Below are positions 51,870 to 60,914 of a DNA stretch of 64,000 nucleotides, piece after piece. Source of the DNA: Terrirubrum flagellatum (lineage in GTDB: Bacteria; Pseudomonadota; Alphaproteobacteria; Rhizobiales; Beijerinckiaceae). The notes under the pieces were generated by a model, which saw nothing but the letters and a program-made list of their open reading frames with translations, had not been told where the DNA came from and made no database searches. The DNA is taken from positions 4,825,501 to 4,889,500 of the forward strand of contig NZ_CP091851.1 in NCBI RefSeq assembly GCF_022059845.1, in the 5' to 3' direction. Position 1 is the stretch's first letter; every line of letters starts with the position of its first letter. Both the position numbers and the translations under genes were made by a program.

Positions 51870-52589
51870 ATGCGAACGATGGACGGATCAGCCATGCTGG
51901 AAGAATTCGGCGCCGAGATATGGACAGCGGCCGGGTCCGACGTGACGGCGGCGTTGGGATTTCATTACCCCACGCGCATGGCTGTCATCAGACTGACAAA
52001 TGGCGACCTTTTCATCTGGTCGCCGATCGCGCTGACCGACAGGCTTCGCGAGGAGGTCGATTCCCTCGGGCGTGTCCGTCATCTCGTTGCGCCCAATTCG
52101 CTGCACCATCTGTTCATCGGCGATTGGAAGCGCGCCTATCCCGACGCGTATCTCTACGCTGCGCCGGGGCTGCGGGAGAAGCGCAGGGATATCGACTTCG
52201 ATCATGATCTCGCAAATGCGCCTCCACCTCTTTGGCTGGGGCAGATCGATCAAGCGCTTATTCCGGGAAACGTCATCACAACCGAGATTGTCTTTTTCCA
52301 TGCGAAGAGCGGCTCCGTGCTTTTCACCGATCTCCTGCAACAGCTCCCTCCAAACTGGTTTTCCGGCTGGCGAGCGGTGATTGCGAAATGGGATCTGATG
52401 GTCGCATCCGAACCATCGGTTCCTCGAAAATTCCGTCTGGCGTTCACCGACCGGAACGCGGCGCGTGCGGCGATTCGACAAGTGCTTTCGTGGCCCGCGG
52501 AAAAAGTGCTGATGGCGCACGGAGCTCCCGTCAGCGAAGGCGCCGGGGCGCTGCTGCGGCGCGCGTTTCGCTGGCTCAACATAGACTAA
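51870..52589 (+). CDS. DUF4336 domain protein (metallo-beta-lactamase-like)
   Basis: 239 residues. DUF4336 pattern: IWTAAGSDVTAALGFHYPTR, NGDLFIWSPIALTDRLREEV, VRHLVAPNSLHHLFIGDWKR, YPDAYLYAAPGLREKRRDID, and ITTEIVFFHAKSGSVLFTDL. The fold is lactamase-like, but the zinc HxHxDH is absent, in keeping with the family. Function unknown. Stands alone in direction among minus-strand neighbours. Confidence 0.85.
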   Translation: MRTMDGSAMLEEFGAEIWTAAGSDVTAALGFHYPTRMAVIRLTNGDLFIWSPIALTDRLREEVDSLGRVRHLVAPNSLHHLFIGDWKRAYPDAYLYAAPGLREKRRDIDFDHDLANAPPPLWLGQIDQALIPGNVITTEIVFFHAKSGSVLFTDLLQQLPPNWFSGWRAVIAKWDLMVASEPSVPRKFRLAFTDRNAARAAIRQVLSWPAEKVLMAHGAPVSEGAGALLRRAFRWLNID

Positions 52590-52651
52590 GCGCTTCGATC
52601 GTCGGGCAGCATGCGGCTACAGCCGAGAGCCGACCTTTAAACTCGGGCGCG

Positions 52652-53425
52652 CTAACCGACGCGCGCCCGCGCCTCGCCCAATCCTTCGATGGCGAACACG
52701 ATGTCGACGCCAGGAGGCGGATCGAAGGTCGGGATGAGGCTGCCGGTGATGATGATCATGCCCGCCTTCATCGGGCGGCCGCGCTTCGCCGCGAGATTGG
52801 CGACCCAGGCGAGCGCGCTGAAGGGATCATCGGGCCTGCCGTGACCTTGCTTCTTGCCGTTGAAGGTCAGCACGCCTTCAACGTCGCCCGCGCCGCGCGC
52901 GGGATCGAACGGCCGCCACGCGCCATGAACGACGCCGCCATTCCAGGCGTTGTCGGCGATCAGCGATGTCGCCTTTGTATCGCGATAGTCGGCGTGGCGA
53001 TCCTCGATCAGCTCGAAGGCCGGCGCGATCCCGCCGACCGCGGCCATGGCTTCCTCGATCGAGACCTCGCGAGGGGGCAGGTCGCGGGCGAGCTTCACGG
53101 CGATCTCGCATTCGAGGCGGAGATTGACGTAAGGGGCGCGATCGATTGTGGCGGGCGAGGAATAGATGCGCGACTGGAAGATCGCGCCGCCGCAGGGATG
53201 GTCGATCCCCATCAGCGCCTGCATGACCTTGGTGGTGGTCGCGATCTTCAGGCCGCCAATCGGCCCGAGCGAAGGCTGGGCCAGACGATGGAAGGCTTCC
53301 TGAACGTCATAGGCTTCGTCGACCGAAGCCGGCGCGAGGTCGCCGGAGAGATTTGCGAATCGTTCGCGATTGCGATGGGCGCGCCAGATCTGTTCCGCGG
53401 CGCGCTCGGCCTGCACGGCCTTCAC
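52652..53425 (-). CDS. FAH-superfamily hydratase/decarboxylase (MhpD-like)
   Basis: 257 residues from a GTG at 53425 overlapping the upstream stop (GTGA). It resembles 2-keto-4-pentenoate hydratases: SVDEAYDVQEAFHRLAQPSL, GGLKIATTTKVMQALMGIDH, the metal site RLECEIAVKLARDLP (E-x-E type), and GGIAPAFELIEDRHADYRDT. The substrate is likely a 2-keto acid. It forms a two-gene unit with the preceding membrane-anchored protein. Confidence 0.85.
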   Translation of the reverse strand: MKAVQAERAAEQIWRAHRNRERFANLSGDLAPASVDEAYDVQEAFHRLAQPSLGPIGGLKIATTTKVMQALMGIDHPCGGAIFQSRIYSSPATIDRAPYVNLRLECEIAVKLARDLPPREVSIEEAMAAVGGIAPAFELIEDRHADYRDTKATSLIADNAWNGGVVHGAWRPFDPARGAGDVEGVLTFNGKKQGHGRPDDPFSALAWVANLAAKRGRPMKAGMIIITGSLIPTFDPPPGVDIVFAIEGLGEARARVG

Positions 53426-54264
53426 TCCGCCGCGCGCTGCTCCACCGGCTTGTCGCCGGGCTTCAATTCCACCACCGTCAGGTCGAGCTTGCCGCCGGGG
53501 CCGCCGGTGCGGCGCGCCTGATCGATCAGCGCGTCGATTTCCTTCAGCCGCGCCTGGGCCTGCTCGCGCAGGGTCTTGTAAGTCTTCTGCCGCTGGCCGA
53601 GCCGGTCGACCGCCGCGCCGCGCAGGGCCGCCACGGGAAGATCGGCCAGCGCCCGGGCGCCGTCCGTGTTTCCGCCATTGCGGGCGATCCAGCCATCCAC
53701 CTTCTCGGCGGCGGCGACAGCCTTATCGATGCCGGCGGCGAGCGCGGCCGCGACGGCCTTGAGAGCGCCGATGCGCTCCTCGGGGGTGGCCTCCGGCGGC
53801 GTCAGCATGGCGTGGCGGCGGAGCGTGTCGAGAATCACCTGTCCCTGGCGGAAATGCGCGCTGACCGCGGCGATCAGCGAGGTCGGCATCAGCGAGAGAT
53901 CGCGCATAATGACGCCATCATAGACGAAGGGAGCCTCGGCGATCGTCTGGAAGCGCAGCGCCTGCGGCGCATTGGCGGAGGCGCGGCTGGCGATCAGCCC
54001 GACATCCTCGGTGAACAGCGCTTTGGCGTAGGCCTCGATATCGGCGGTGATCTCGGCTGCGGCCGCGGTCGAAACGTCGAGCGCCTGGGTGTCCGGCTTC
54101 TGGGGAGCGGCGGGAACGGTCGCCGGACGCGCGCGCGAGCCGACCAGCAGTTTCCGCAGGTAAAGCGCGACGATCAGGATGACCAGACCGGCGAGCAGCG
54201 CCTCCCAATTGTCGCGCGCCCAGGGGAGGAAGCGTTCACTCAGCGCGTTGATGTCGAAATTCAT
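53422..54264 (-). CDS. Membrane-anchored hypothetical protein with coiled coil
   Basis: 280 residues. One N-terminal helix at about 19-40 (NWEALLAGLVILIVALYLRK), a Pro-rich spacer, and a mostly helical body (AEITADIEAYAKALFTEDVG, AALAAGIDKAVAAAEKVDGW) ending in a charged coil (LREQAQARLKEIDALIDQAR). No known family. Faces away from the sdh operon, separated by 255 bp that contain no gene and should hold the sdhC promoter. Confidence 0.7.
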   Translation of the reverse strand: MNFDINALSERFLPWARDNWEALLAGLVILIVALYLRKLLVGSRARPATVPAAPQKPDTQALDVSTAAAAEITADIEAYAKALFTEDVGLIASRASANAPQALRFQTIAEAPFVYDGVIMRDLSLMPTSLIAAVSAHFRQGQVILDTLRRHAMLTPPEATPEERIGALKAVAAALAAGIDKAVAAAEKVDGWIARNGGNTDGARALADLPVAALRGAAVDRLGQRQKTYKTLREQAQARLKEIDALIDQARRTGGPGGKLDLTVVELKPGDKPVEQRAAE

Positions 54265-54519
54265 CGATCTGTCCTGCCCGAATCGAAGAAGGTCGTTTTA
54301 CCGCAATTTGCGCCGGGAACACGGCGATCCCTTGCATATCAGCGGCTGCCGTTATCGCAATCGCGCCTTGCGCGCAAAGCCGGCGCAGCGCCTTGGCGTC
54401 GCAGGCTGTTGCGAGGCTGCGTCCGCCGGGGATCGGACCCTTCCTTCGCCGCATTGCGAAAGGATCAGGACTTCGCTAGGTGAGCCTTGGTTTTTCGACT
54501 GGTTCCAAACAGGTGACGG

Positions 54520-54912
54520 ATGGCTGAGACGCCTGCCGCGCGGCCCCTCTCCCCCCATCTCCAAATCTATCGCTGGACCTGGACGATGGCGATGTCGATC
54601 GCCCATCGCGCCACGGGCTGCGCGCTCTATGGCGGAACCCTGCTGCTGGCGATCTGGCTGATCGCCGCTGCGTCCGGCGAGCGCGGCTTCGCCTGGGCGC
54701 AATGGCTGGCGGGAAGCCCGCTCGGGCTGCTCGTGCTGTTCGGCTACACCTACACTCTGTTCCATCACATGGTCGGCGGCGTCAGGCATTTCATCTGGGA
54801 CATGGGCCACGGTTTTGAACCGCAGGAGCGGATGAATCTGGCGCGCATGACGCCGTTCGTCGCCGGCGCGCTGACGATCATCGCCTGGATCATCGGTTTC
54901 GCGGTTCGCTGA
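54520..54912 (+). CDS. sdhC: Succinate dehydrogenase cytochrome b556 subunit
   Basis: 130 residues, three membrane helices. The N-terminal signature RPLSPHLQIYRWTWTMAMSI and SIAHRATGCALYGGTLLL (quinone-binding Ser/Arg), then the heme histidine in LFHHMVGGVRHFIWDMGHG. It anchors SdhAB and with SdhD holds heme b and ubiquinone. First gene of the sdhCDA unit, 10 bp before sdhD. Confidence 0.95.
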   Translation: MAETPAARPLSPHLQIYRWTWTMAMSIAHRATGCALYGGTLLLAIWLIAAASGERGFAWAQWLAGSPLGLLVLFGYTYTLFHHMVGGVRHFIWDMGHGFEPQERMNLARMTPFVAGALTIIAWIIGFAVR

Positions 54913-54922
54913 GGGGATATCA

Positions 54923-55315
54923 ATGGCCAGCGTCGACTACCGCATTCAAACGCCGCTCGCGAAGGTGCGCGGCCTCGGCTCGGCGAAATCAGGCACCGAG
55001 CATTTCTGGCTGCAGCGCCTCACCGCCGTCGCCAACCTCGTTCTCGCCTTCGCCTTCATCGCCATCGTGATCGCGCTCGCCGGCAAGGATTATGCGTCGG
55101 CGCGCGCGCTCATCGGCCATCCGCTCGTCGCCATGCTGCTCGCCTTGTTCGTGATCTCCGGCTGCATCCACATGCGCATCGGCATGCAGGTGGTGATCGA
55201 GGATTACGTGCATGGAACGGCGAAGATCGTCGCTGTGCTGGCGAATACGTTCTTCTCGATCATCGTCGGCGCGGCGTCGCTGTTCGCGATCATCAAGCTC
55301 GCCTTCGGCGGGTGA
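54923..55315 (+). CDS. sdhD: Succinate dehydrogenase membrane anchor subunit
   Basis: 130 residues, three membrane helices (about 34-54, 64-86, 98-125). LAKVRGLGSAKSGTEHFWLQ with the conserved RLTAVANLVLAFAFI, and the heme-ligand region SGCIHMRIGMQVVIEDYVHG, match alphaproteobacterial SdhD. Completes the quinone site with SdhC and SdhB. Followed by sdhA after 56 bp. Confidence 0.94.
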   Translation: MASVDYRIQTPLAKVRGLGSAKSGTEHFWLQRLTAVANLVLAFAFIAIVIALAGKDYASARALIGHPLVAMLLALFVISGCIHMRIGMQVVIEDYVHGTAKIVAVLANTFFSIIVGAASLFAIIKLAFGG

Positions 55316-55371
55316 CATCATCTGGAAAGCGCGCTCGCCGAAACATCGGCTGAGGCGCGGAAGAGGCCCAA

Positions 55372-57213
55372 ATGGCGGAACTGAACGGCAAGGCGAACGG
55401 CTCAGGCCCGGCGCAGAACGGCAAGGCCTATCCGATCACCGATCACACCTATGACGTTGTGATCGTCGGGGCCGGCGGCGCGGGATTGCGCGCCGTGGTC
55501 GGCTGCGCCCAAGCCGGACTGCGCACCGCCTGCATCACCAAGGTGTTTCCGACCCGCTCGCACACCGTCGCAGCCCAGGGCGGCGTCGCCGCGGCGCTCG
55601 CCAACATGGGCGAGGATAACTGGAAGTGGCACATGTACGACACCGTGAAGGGGTCGGACTGGCTCGGCGATCAGGATTCGATCGAATATCTCTGCCGCAA
55701 CGCGCCGGCCGCCGTGTACGAGCTCGAGCATTGGGGCGTGCCCTTCTCGCGCACAACCGACGGCAAGATCTATCAGCGTCCGTTCGGCGGCATGACCACA
55801 GATTACGGCAAGGGCCCGCCGGCGCAGCGCACCTGCGCCGCTGCCGATCGTACTGGTCATGCTATCCTGCACACGCTCTACGGCCAGGCGCTGCGCAACT
55901 CGGCTGAATTCTTCATCGAATATTTCGCCATCGACCTGATCATGGATCAGGAAGGCCGCTGCCGCGGCGTGGTCGCGCTCAAGCTCGATGACGGCACGCT
56001 GCATCGCTTCCGCGCCAACATGTCGATTCTCGCGACGGGCGGTTATGGCCGCGCCTATTTCTCCGCGACGTCGGCGCACACCTGCACAGGCGATGGCGGC
56101 GGCATGGCGTTGCGCGCGGGATTGCCGCTGCAGGACATGGAATTCGTGCAATTCCATCCGACCGGAATTTACGGCGCAGGCTGCCTCATCACCGAGGGCG
56201 CGCGCGGCGAGGGCGGCTATCTCACCAATTCGGAAGGCGAGCGCTTCATGGAGCGCTACGCGCCTTCAGTGAAGGACCTCGCGCCCCGCGACATGGTTTC
56301 GCGCGCGATGACGATGGAGATCCGCGAAGGCCGCGGCGTCGGCAAGGGCAAGGATCACATCAATCTTCATCTCGATCATCTCGATCCGAAGATTCTGCAT
56401 GCGCGCCTGCCGGGCATTTCGGAATCGGCGAAGATTTTCGCCGGCGTCGACGTGACCAAGGAGCCGATCCCGGTGCTGCCGACCGTCCACTACAATATGG
56501 GCGGCGTGCAGACGAATTATCACGGCGAAGTGCTGACCAAGAAGGGCGAAGACCCCGACGTGATCGTGCCCGGCCTGATGGCGATCGGCGAAGCGGCCTG
56601 CGTCTCGGTGCATGGCGCGAATCGCTTGGGCTCGAACTCGCTGATCGATCTCGTGGTGTTCGGCCGCGCCGCCGGGCAGCGCTGCGCGGAACTGCTTGAA
56701 GCCGGCGAAAAGCAGGCGCCGTTGCCAGCCGATTCAGCCGATCTCGCGCTGTCGCGGCTCGATCATTTCCGCCATGCGAATGGCGGCACGGGCACGGCGG
56801 AGCTCAGGCTCGACATGCAGAAGACGATGCAGGAGGACTGCGCCGTCTATCGCACCGGTGAAACGCTGGAGAGCGGCCACAAGCGCATCCATGAAGTCTG
56901 GAAGGGCAAGGACGACATCCGCGTCACCGACCGTTCGCTGATCTGGAATTCCGATCTCATCGAGACGCTCGAATTCGACAATCTCATCGTGCAGGCGGTG
57001 GTGACGATGGACTCCGCGCTCAACCGCACGGAATCGCGTGGGGCCCATGCGCGCGAGGATTACAAGGATCGCAACGACAAGGACTGGATGAAGCACACGC
57101 TCGCCTGGGTCGATGAAGAAAAGAAGAACTGCGTCATCGATTTCCGTCCGGTGCATATGAACACCATGACGAACGAGGTGGAGACGATCCCGCCGAAGGC
57201 GCGGGTCTACTGA
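55372..57213 (+). CDS. sdhA: Succinate dehydrogenase flavoprotein subunit
   Basis: 613 residues. The FAD fold is [20 protein letters not shown], and covalent FAD attaches to H64 in [10 protein letters not shown]. Substrate residues in [28 protein letters not shown] and the end [20 protein letters not shown] are intact. It oxidises succinate to fumarate in the TCA cycle. The first 20 residues ([15 protein letters not shown]) are an extended polar leader. Followed not by sdhB but by an I78-type gene 10 bp later. Confidence 0.97.
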   Translation: MAELNGKANGSGPAQNGKAYPITDHTYDVVIVGAGGAGLRAVVGCAQAGLRTACITKVFPTRSHTVAAQGGVAAALANMGEDNWKWHMYDTVKGSDWLGDQDSIEYLCRNAPAAVYELEHWGVPFSRTTDGKIYQRPFGGMTTDYGKGPPAQRTCAAADRTGHAILHTLYGQALRNSAEFFIEYFAIDLIMDQEGRCRGVVALKLDDGTLHRFRANMSILATGGYGRAYFSATSAHTCTGDGGGMALRAGLPLQDMEFVQFHPTGIYGAGCLITEGARGEGGYLTNSEGERFMERYAPSVKDLAPRDMVSRAMTMEIREGRGVGKGKDHINLHLDHLDPKILHARLPGISESAKIFAGVDVTKEPIPVLPTVHYNMGGVQTNYHGEVLTKKGEDPDVIVPGLMAIGEAACVSVHGANRLGSNSLIDLVVFGRAAGQRCAELLEAGEKQAPLPADSADLALSRLDHFRHANGGTGTAELRLDMQKTMQEDCAVYRTGETLESGHKRIHEVWKGKDDIRVTDRSLIWNSDLIETLEFDNLIVQAVVTMDSALNRTESRGAHAREDYKDRNDKDWMKHTLAWVDEEKKNCVIDFRPVHMNTMTNEVETIPPKARVY

Positions 57214-57223
57214 GAAGGCCGTG

Positions 57224-57523
57224 ATGGCGAAACTTTCGCTGTCCCGGCTCGTTAGCATCTTCGTGATGACGATCTTTTCGGTCGCTTCCGGTCATGTTGC
57301 GCTGGCGCAGACGCCGGGCGGCTCCGCCGCTGATCTCTCGACCTGTCGGGCCGGCGATCTCGGCGGCTATATCGGGCTGCCTTACAAGCGCCTGCAGAAA
57401 ATCCGGCCGGATGCGCGTTTCGTCTGCGACGGCTGTCCCATGACGATGGATTTCCGCGCCGATCGGCTCACCGTCACCTATGATCGGCGCACGCGGCGCA
57501 TCAAGTCGCTGCGCTGCGTCTGA
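57224..57523 (+). CDS. I78-family peptidase-inhibitor-like exported protein
   Basis: 99 residues from the ATG at 57224. Signal peptide to about residue 29 (SIFVMTIFSVASGHVALAQ). The mature part carries the I78 pattern LGGYIGLPYKRLQKIRPDAR, CDGCPMTMDFRADRLTVTYD and a C-terminal cysteine (KSLRCV). I78 proteins are serine-protease inhibitors, small and periplasmic. Sits immediately after sdhA. Confidence 0.85.
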   Translation: MAKLSLSRLVSIFVMTIFSVASGHVALAQTPGGSAADLSTCRAGDLGGYIGLPYKRLQKIRPDARFVCDGCPMTMDFRADRLTVTYDRRTRRIKSLRCV

Positions 57524-57536
57524 GCCGCGCGTTTCC

Positions 57537-58370
57537 GTGCCGTTCAGATTCAACGACGCGTTGAAACGCCACGCCGACATGCCGTTCTCGGACGCGCCGA
57601 TGGGCGCCTTCGCGCCAACGACGGCGCAGCGCGCGATCATCGAGACGTCGCGCCGCGCGGGCCTCGGCAACGGCCATCTGCGCAAACACGGCGCCGGCGC
57701 GCTGCTGGCGCTCAGGCCGGCGCCCGTCGATTATGATTATTTCGGCCTGACGCTGCGCTTCTATCCCGCGCTCTGCGGCAGCGCCCGGCATATGCTGATG
57801 TCGCCGTCATGGTCGGAGCGCAAGGAGCGCGCCTTCATGCTGGAACGCACGCCCGACGATGGTGTGTTCGTCGATATCGGCGTCAATGTCGGTTTCTTCC
57901 TGTTCTATGTCGCGGCGAAACGGCCGCGCGCCACGGTGCTCGGTTTCGAGCCGGCGCCGAAATATCACGCGCTCGACAGCTTCAACATCGCGCAGAACAA
58001 GCTTGCGAATGTGCATCTGTTCAACGCCGCGGTCGCTGACAAGGCCGGCGTCGCGCATTTCAATCTTGAAGGCGAAAGCCTCGCCCATGGTTCGGGCGCG
58101 ATCGAAGTCGCCACCATCCCGCTGATCGATGCGCTCAGGGAGCGCGCCGTGACGCGCATCGATTGCCTCAAGATCGATGTCGAAGGCGTCGAGGACAAGG
58201 CGCTTGCGCCGTTCTTCCGCGAGGCCGACCGTTCGCTCTGGCCGAAGGCCGTCATCATCGAGGATGGCAGCGCCTATTGGGAAGAGGACGTGCTCGCCTT
58301 CATGCTCGCCAGCGGCTATCGCGAGGCGTGGCGCTCCCGTCTTAACGTCGCGCTGGTCCTCTCCGACTGA
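57537..58370 (+). CDS. FkbM family methyltransferase
   Basis: 277 residues from a GTG at 57537; ATGs at 57579 and 57600 are alternatives. The FkbM/class I motif is VFVDIGVNVGFFLFYVAAKR, then GFEPAPKYHALDSFNIAQNK, LFNAAVADKAG, and the catalytic-pocket motif RIDCLKIDVEGVEDKALAPF. Such enzymes methylate sugars or lipids; substrate unknown. Part of the block between sdhA and sdhB. Confidence 0.85.
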   Translation: MPFRFNDALKRHADMPFSDAPMGAFAPTTAQRAIIETSRRAGLGNGHLRKHGAGALLALRPAPVDYDYFGLTLRFYPALCGSARHMLMSPSWSERKERAFMLERTPDDGVFVDIGVNVGFFLFYVAAKRPRATVLGFEPAPKYHALDSFNIAQNKLANVHLFNAAVADKAGVAHFNLEGESLAHGSGAIEVATIPLIDALRERAVTRIDCLKIDVEGVEDKALAPFFREADRSLWPKAVIIEDGSAYWEEDVLAFMLASGYREAWRSRLNVALVLSD

Positions 58371-58534
58371 TCCCGCTCGGCCGCCCGATTGCGGCTTTTC
58401 CGAAGCTTGATTCCGACTACGCCGAAATTCGCCTGACATTTCCCGCTGTGATTCCCGGGATAAGCGCCGATCGCGCCCCGTTTCCGCCCGGCCCGCCGCG
58501 ATCTCATATCGCCTCCGTTCATGGGGGATTTCAG

Positions 58535-59899
58535 ATGATCATGATTGAAACCGCGACGCCGGGCCGCCTGATGCGCAGCCCGGGCGTCAAATTCTTTGCG
58601 CTCGGCTTTCTCGCAGTGCTGATCCTGATTCCCCTGCTGTTTGTCGAGCAGTTGCAACGCGAACGATCGACGCGGGCAGGCGAAGCGATTCGCGAAGTGA
58701 TGCAGAGCTGGGGCGCCGACCAGACGGTCGCCGGCCCCTATCTCGTCCTGCCCTATCTCGCGGAAGGTGCGGGCGGCTCCGCTCCGCAACGCCGCGTCGC
58801 TGCTTTCCTTCCCGAACAGCTCAAGGTCGCCGGCCGCGCCGATGCGCAGACCTTGCGACGCTCGATCTTCGACGTCGCCGTCTATCGCGGAAAACTTGAT
58901 CTCAAGGCGCATTTCAAACCGCTCTCGATCAAAGACGTCGATGCGCAGGCGCTGCAGCCCTTGTGGGAGGAAGCGACGCTGGTGCTGCAGATCTCCGATG
59001 TGCGTGGAATCAAGAATCGCGCCGTCGCGAAAATCGGCGGCGACGAGATCGCGTTCCTGCCGACGATCGGTCCCGTGACGCCGCCTCCGGCGCCCGTCGG
59101 CGTTCACGCGCCGCTGCGCTCGATCGATGTCTCCAAGGGGTTTGACGTCGATGTCGCGCTTGATCTCAACGGCTCGCGCGCTCTTTCAATCTCGCCGCTC
59201 GGCGGACAGAGCGACATCGCGCTGCAATCGAACTGGCGACATCCAAGCTTTTCGGGCGCGCAACTGCCGGATGACCGCAATGTGAGTGATGAAGGGTTCT
59301 CCGCGGCGTGGCGGATCGGCCTTCTCTCGCGCAGCCTCAACCAGGCGTTCCAGCTCAGGCCCGGCGCCATGTCGGAAAGCGCGTTCGCCGTGAACGCCGT
59401 CAGCGTGCGGTTCTATCAGCCCGTCGACATCTATCAGATGGCGGCGCGGGCGACGAAATATGGCGTGCTGTTCGTCGGCGCGGTGTTTCTCGTCGTCTTC
59501 GCGCTGGAGATGCTGTCGCAGAGCCATCTCCACGTCGCGCAATATGCCATGGTGGGGCTGGCTTTGGCGTTGTTCTATGTGCTCCTGCTCTCCTACGCCG
59601 AGCATATCGGCTTCACGCGCGCCTATCTCGTCTCCGCCGGCGCGACGGTGGCGCTCGTCTCGGGCTATGTCGGGCTCTGCCTGCAGAGCCTCTGGCGCGG
59701 AGTTGTGTTGGCGGCCGCGCTCGGCGTCGCTTACGGCCTCGTTTTCCTGCTGCTGCGCTCCGAGGATTACGCATTGCTGGCGGGCGCGACGGCCGGCTTC
59801 GTCGGGCTGGCCTTGCTGATGCTGGCCACGCTCAGGATCGACTGGTCGGGCGCCGCGATCAGGGGCGAAGCCGCTCTGCAGGAGCCGCAACCTTCATGA
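58535..59899 (+). CDS. CreD family inner-membrane protein
   Basis: 454 residues from the ATG at 58535, after GGGGGATTTCAG. CreD features: one N-terminal helix (about 22-42), the periplasmic [17 protein letters not shown] segment, [30 protein letters not shown] and [15 protein letters not shown], then five C-terminal helices from about 311. E. coli CreD is linked to envelope stress and beta-lactam response, but no creBC genes are near. Located just before sdhB. Confidence 0.87.
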   Translation: MIMIETATPGRLMRSPGVKFFALGFLAVLILIPLLFVEQLQRERSTRAGEAIREVMQSWGADQTVAGPYLVLPYLAEGAGGSAPQRRVAAFLPEQLKVAGRADAQTLRRSIFDVAVYRGKLDLKAHFKPLSIKDVDAQALQPLWEEATLVLQISDVRGIKNRAVAKIGGDEIAFLPTIGPVTPPPAPVGVHAPLRSIDVSKGFDVDVALDLNGSRALSISPLGGQSDIALQSNWRHPSFSGAQLPDDRNVSDEGFSAAWRIGLLSRSLNQAFQLRPGAMSESAFAVNAVSVRFYQPVDIYQMAARATKYGVLFVGAVFLVVFALEMLSQSHLHVAQYAMVGLALALFYVLLLSYAEHIGFTRAYLVSAGATVALVSGYVGLCLQSLWRGVVLAAALGVAYGLVFLLLRSEDYALLAGATAGFVGLALLMLATLRIDWSGAAIRGEAALQEPQPS

Positions 59900-59985
59900 C
59901 CGAAAGTCGCGGGCGGCGGGGCTTCCTGCCGCCCGCCCCAGACGTTATGGAGGTTCCAAAGACCAACGCCGGATCGCTCTCCTCC

Positions 59986-60771
59986 ATGGCCGAATTCGCC
60001 CTTCCCAAGAATTCCCGCGTCACCGAAGGCAAGTCCTGGCCGAAGCCGGCCGGCGCGAAGACCACCACGGAATTCCGCGTCTATCGCTGGAACCCTGACG
60101 ACGGCGCCAATCCGCGCATCGACACCTATCACGTCGATCGCGACGACTGCGGCCCGATGGTGCTCGACGCGCTGATCTACATCAAGAACAAGGTCGATCC
60201 GACGCTGACCTTCCGCCGTTCCTGCCGCGAGGGCATTTGCGGCTCCTGCGCCATGAATATCGGCGGCGCGAACGGCCTCGCCTGCACCAAGGGCATCGAT
60301 GAATGCGCCAGCAAGGGCCGCGTCTCGATCTATCCCTTGCCGCACATGCCTGTCGTGAAGGACCTGGTGCCGGATCTCACCCGCTTCTACGCCCAGCACG
60401 CCTCGATTGAGCCCTGGCTGCAGACCTCGACGCCGCAGCCGGAAAAGGAATGGCGTCAGGCGCCGGAGGATCGCGACCGGCTCGACGGGCTCTATGAGTG
60501 CATTCTGTGCGCCTGCTGCTCGACCTCCTGTCCGAGCTACTGGTGGAACGGCGATCGCTATCTCGGCCCGGCGGCGCTGCTGCAGGCCTATCGCTGGCTG
60601 ATCGATTCGCGCGACGAATCGACGGGCGAACGGCTCGATGCGCTGGAGGACCCGTTCCGCCTCTATCGCTGCCACACGATCATGAATTGCGCCAACGCCT
60701 GCCCGAAGGGGCTCAATCCGGCCAAGGCGATCGCCGAAATCAAGAAGATGATGGTGACGCGGCAGCTTTGA
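59986..60771 (+). CDS. sdhB: Succinate dehydrogenase iron-sulfur subunit
   Basis: 261 residues from the ATG at 59986 ([18 protein letters not shown]), the usual alphaproteobacterial length; ATG 59947 would add 13 residues. The [2Fe-2S] ligands lie in [15 protein letters not shown], the [4Fe-4S] and [3Fe-4S] ligands in [16 protein letters not shown] and [13 protein letters not shown]. It passes electrons from SdhA to ubiquinone. Separated from sdhCDA by three unrelated genes (57224-59899), though all on the same strand. Confidence 0.96.
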   Translation: MAEFALPKNSRVTEGKSWPKPAGAKTTTEFRVYRWNPDDGANPRIDTYHVDRDDCGPMVLDALIYIKNKVDPTLTFRRSCREGICGSCAMNIGGANGLACTKGIDECASKGRVSIYPLPHMPVVKDLVPDLTRFYAQHASIEPWLQTSTPQPEKEWRQAPEDRDRLDGLYECILCACCSTSCPSYWWNGDRYLGPAALLQAYRWLIDSRDESTGERLDALEDPFRLYRCHTIMNCANACPKGLNPAKAIAEIKKMMVTRQL

Positions 60772-60803
60772 TTCACCGCGCTCTCGTTTCCACATATTCC
60801 GGA

Positions 60804-60885
60804 TGTCATCGCCGGGCTTGACCCGGCGATCCAGGATGATTTCGATCCCTTCGACTGGATGCCCGGGTCAAGCCCGGGCATGACA
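60804..60885. repeat. CCCGGG/TGACA inverted repeat between sdhB and the M3 gene
   Basis: TGTCATCGCCGGGCTTGACC at 60804 is mirrored by GGGTCAAGCCCGGGCATGAC ending 60884. A T-run (TTTTT at 60886) follows, so it may double as terminator of sdhB. Related in its ends to 3379-3491. Confidence 0.7.
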
Positions 60886-60914
60886 TTTTTGGGGCGGGCG
60901 AAAAGAGGCGCGCA

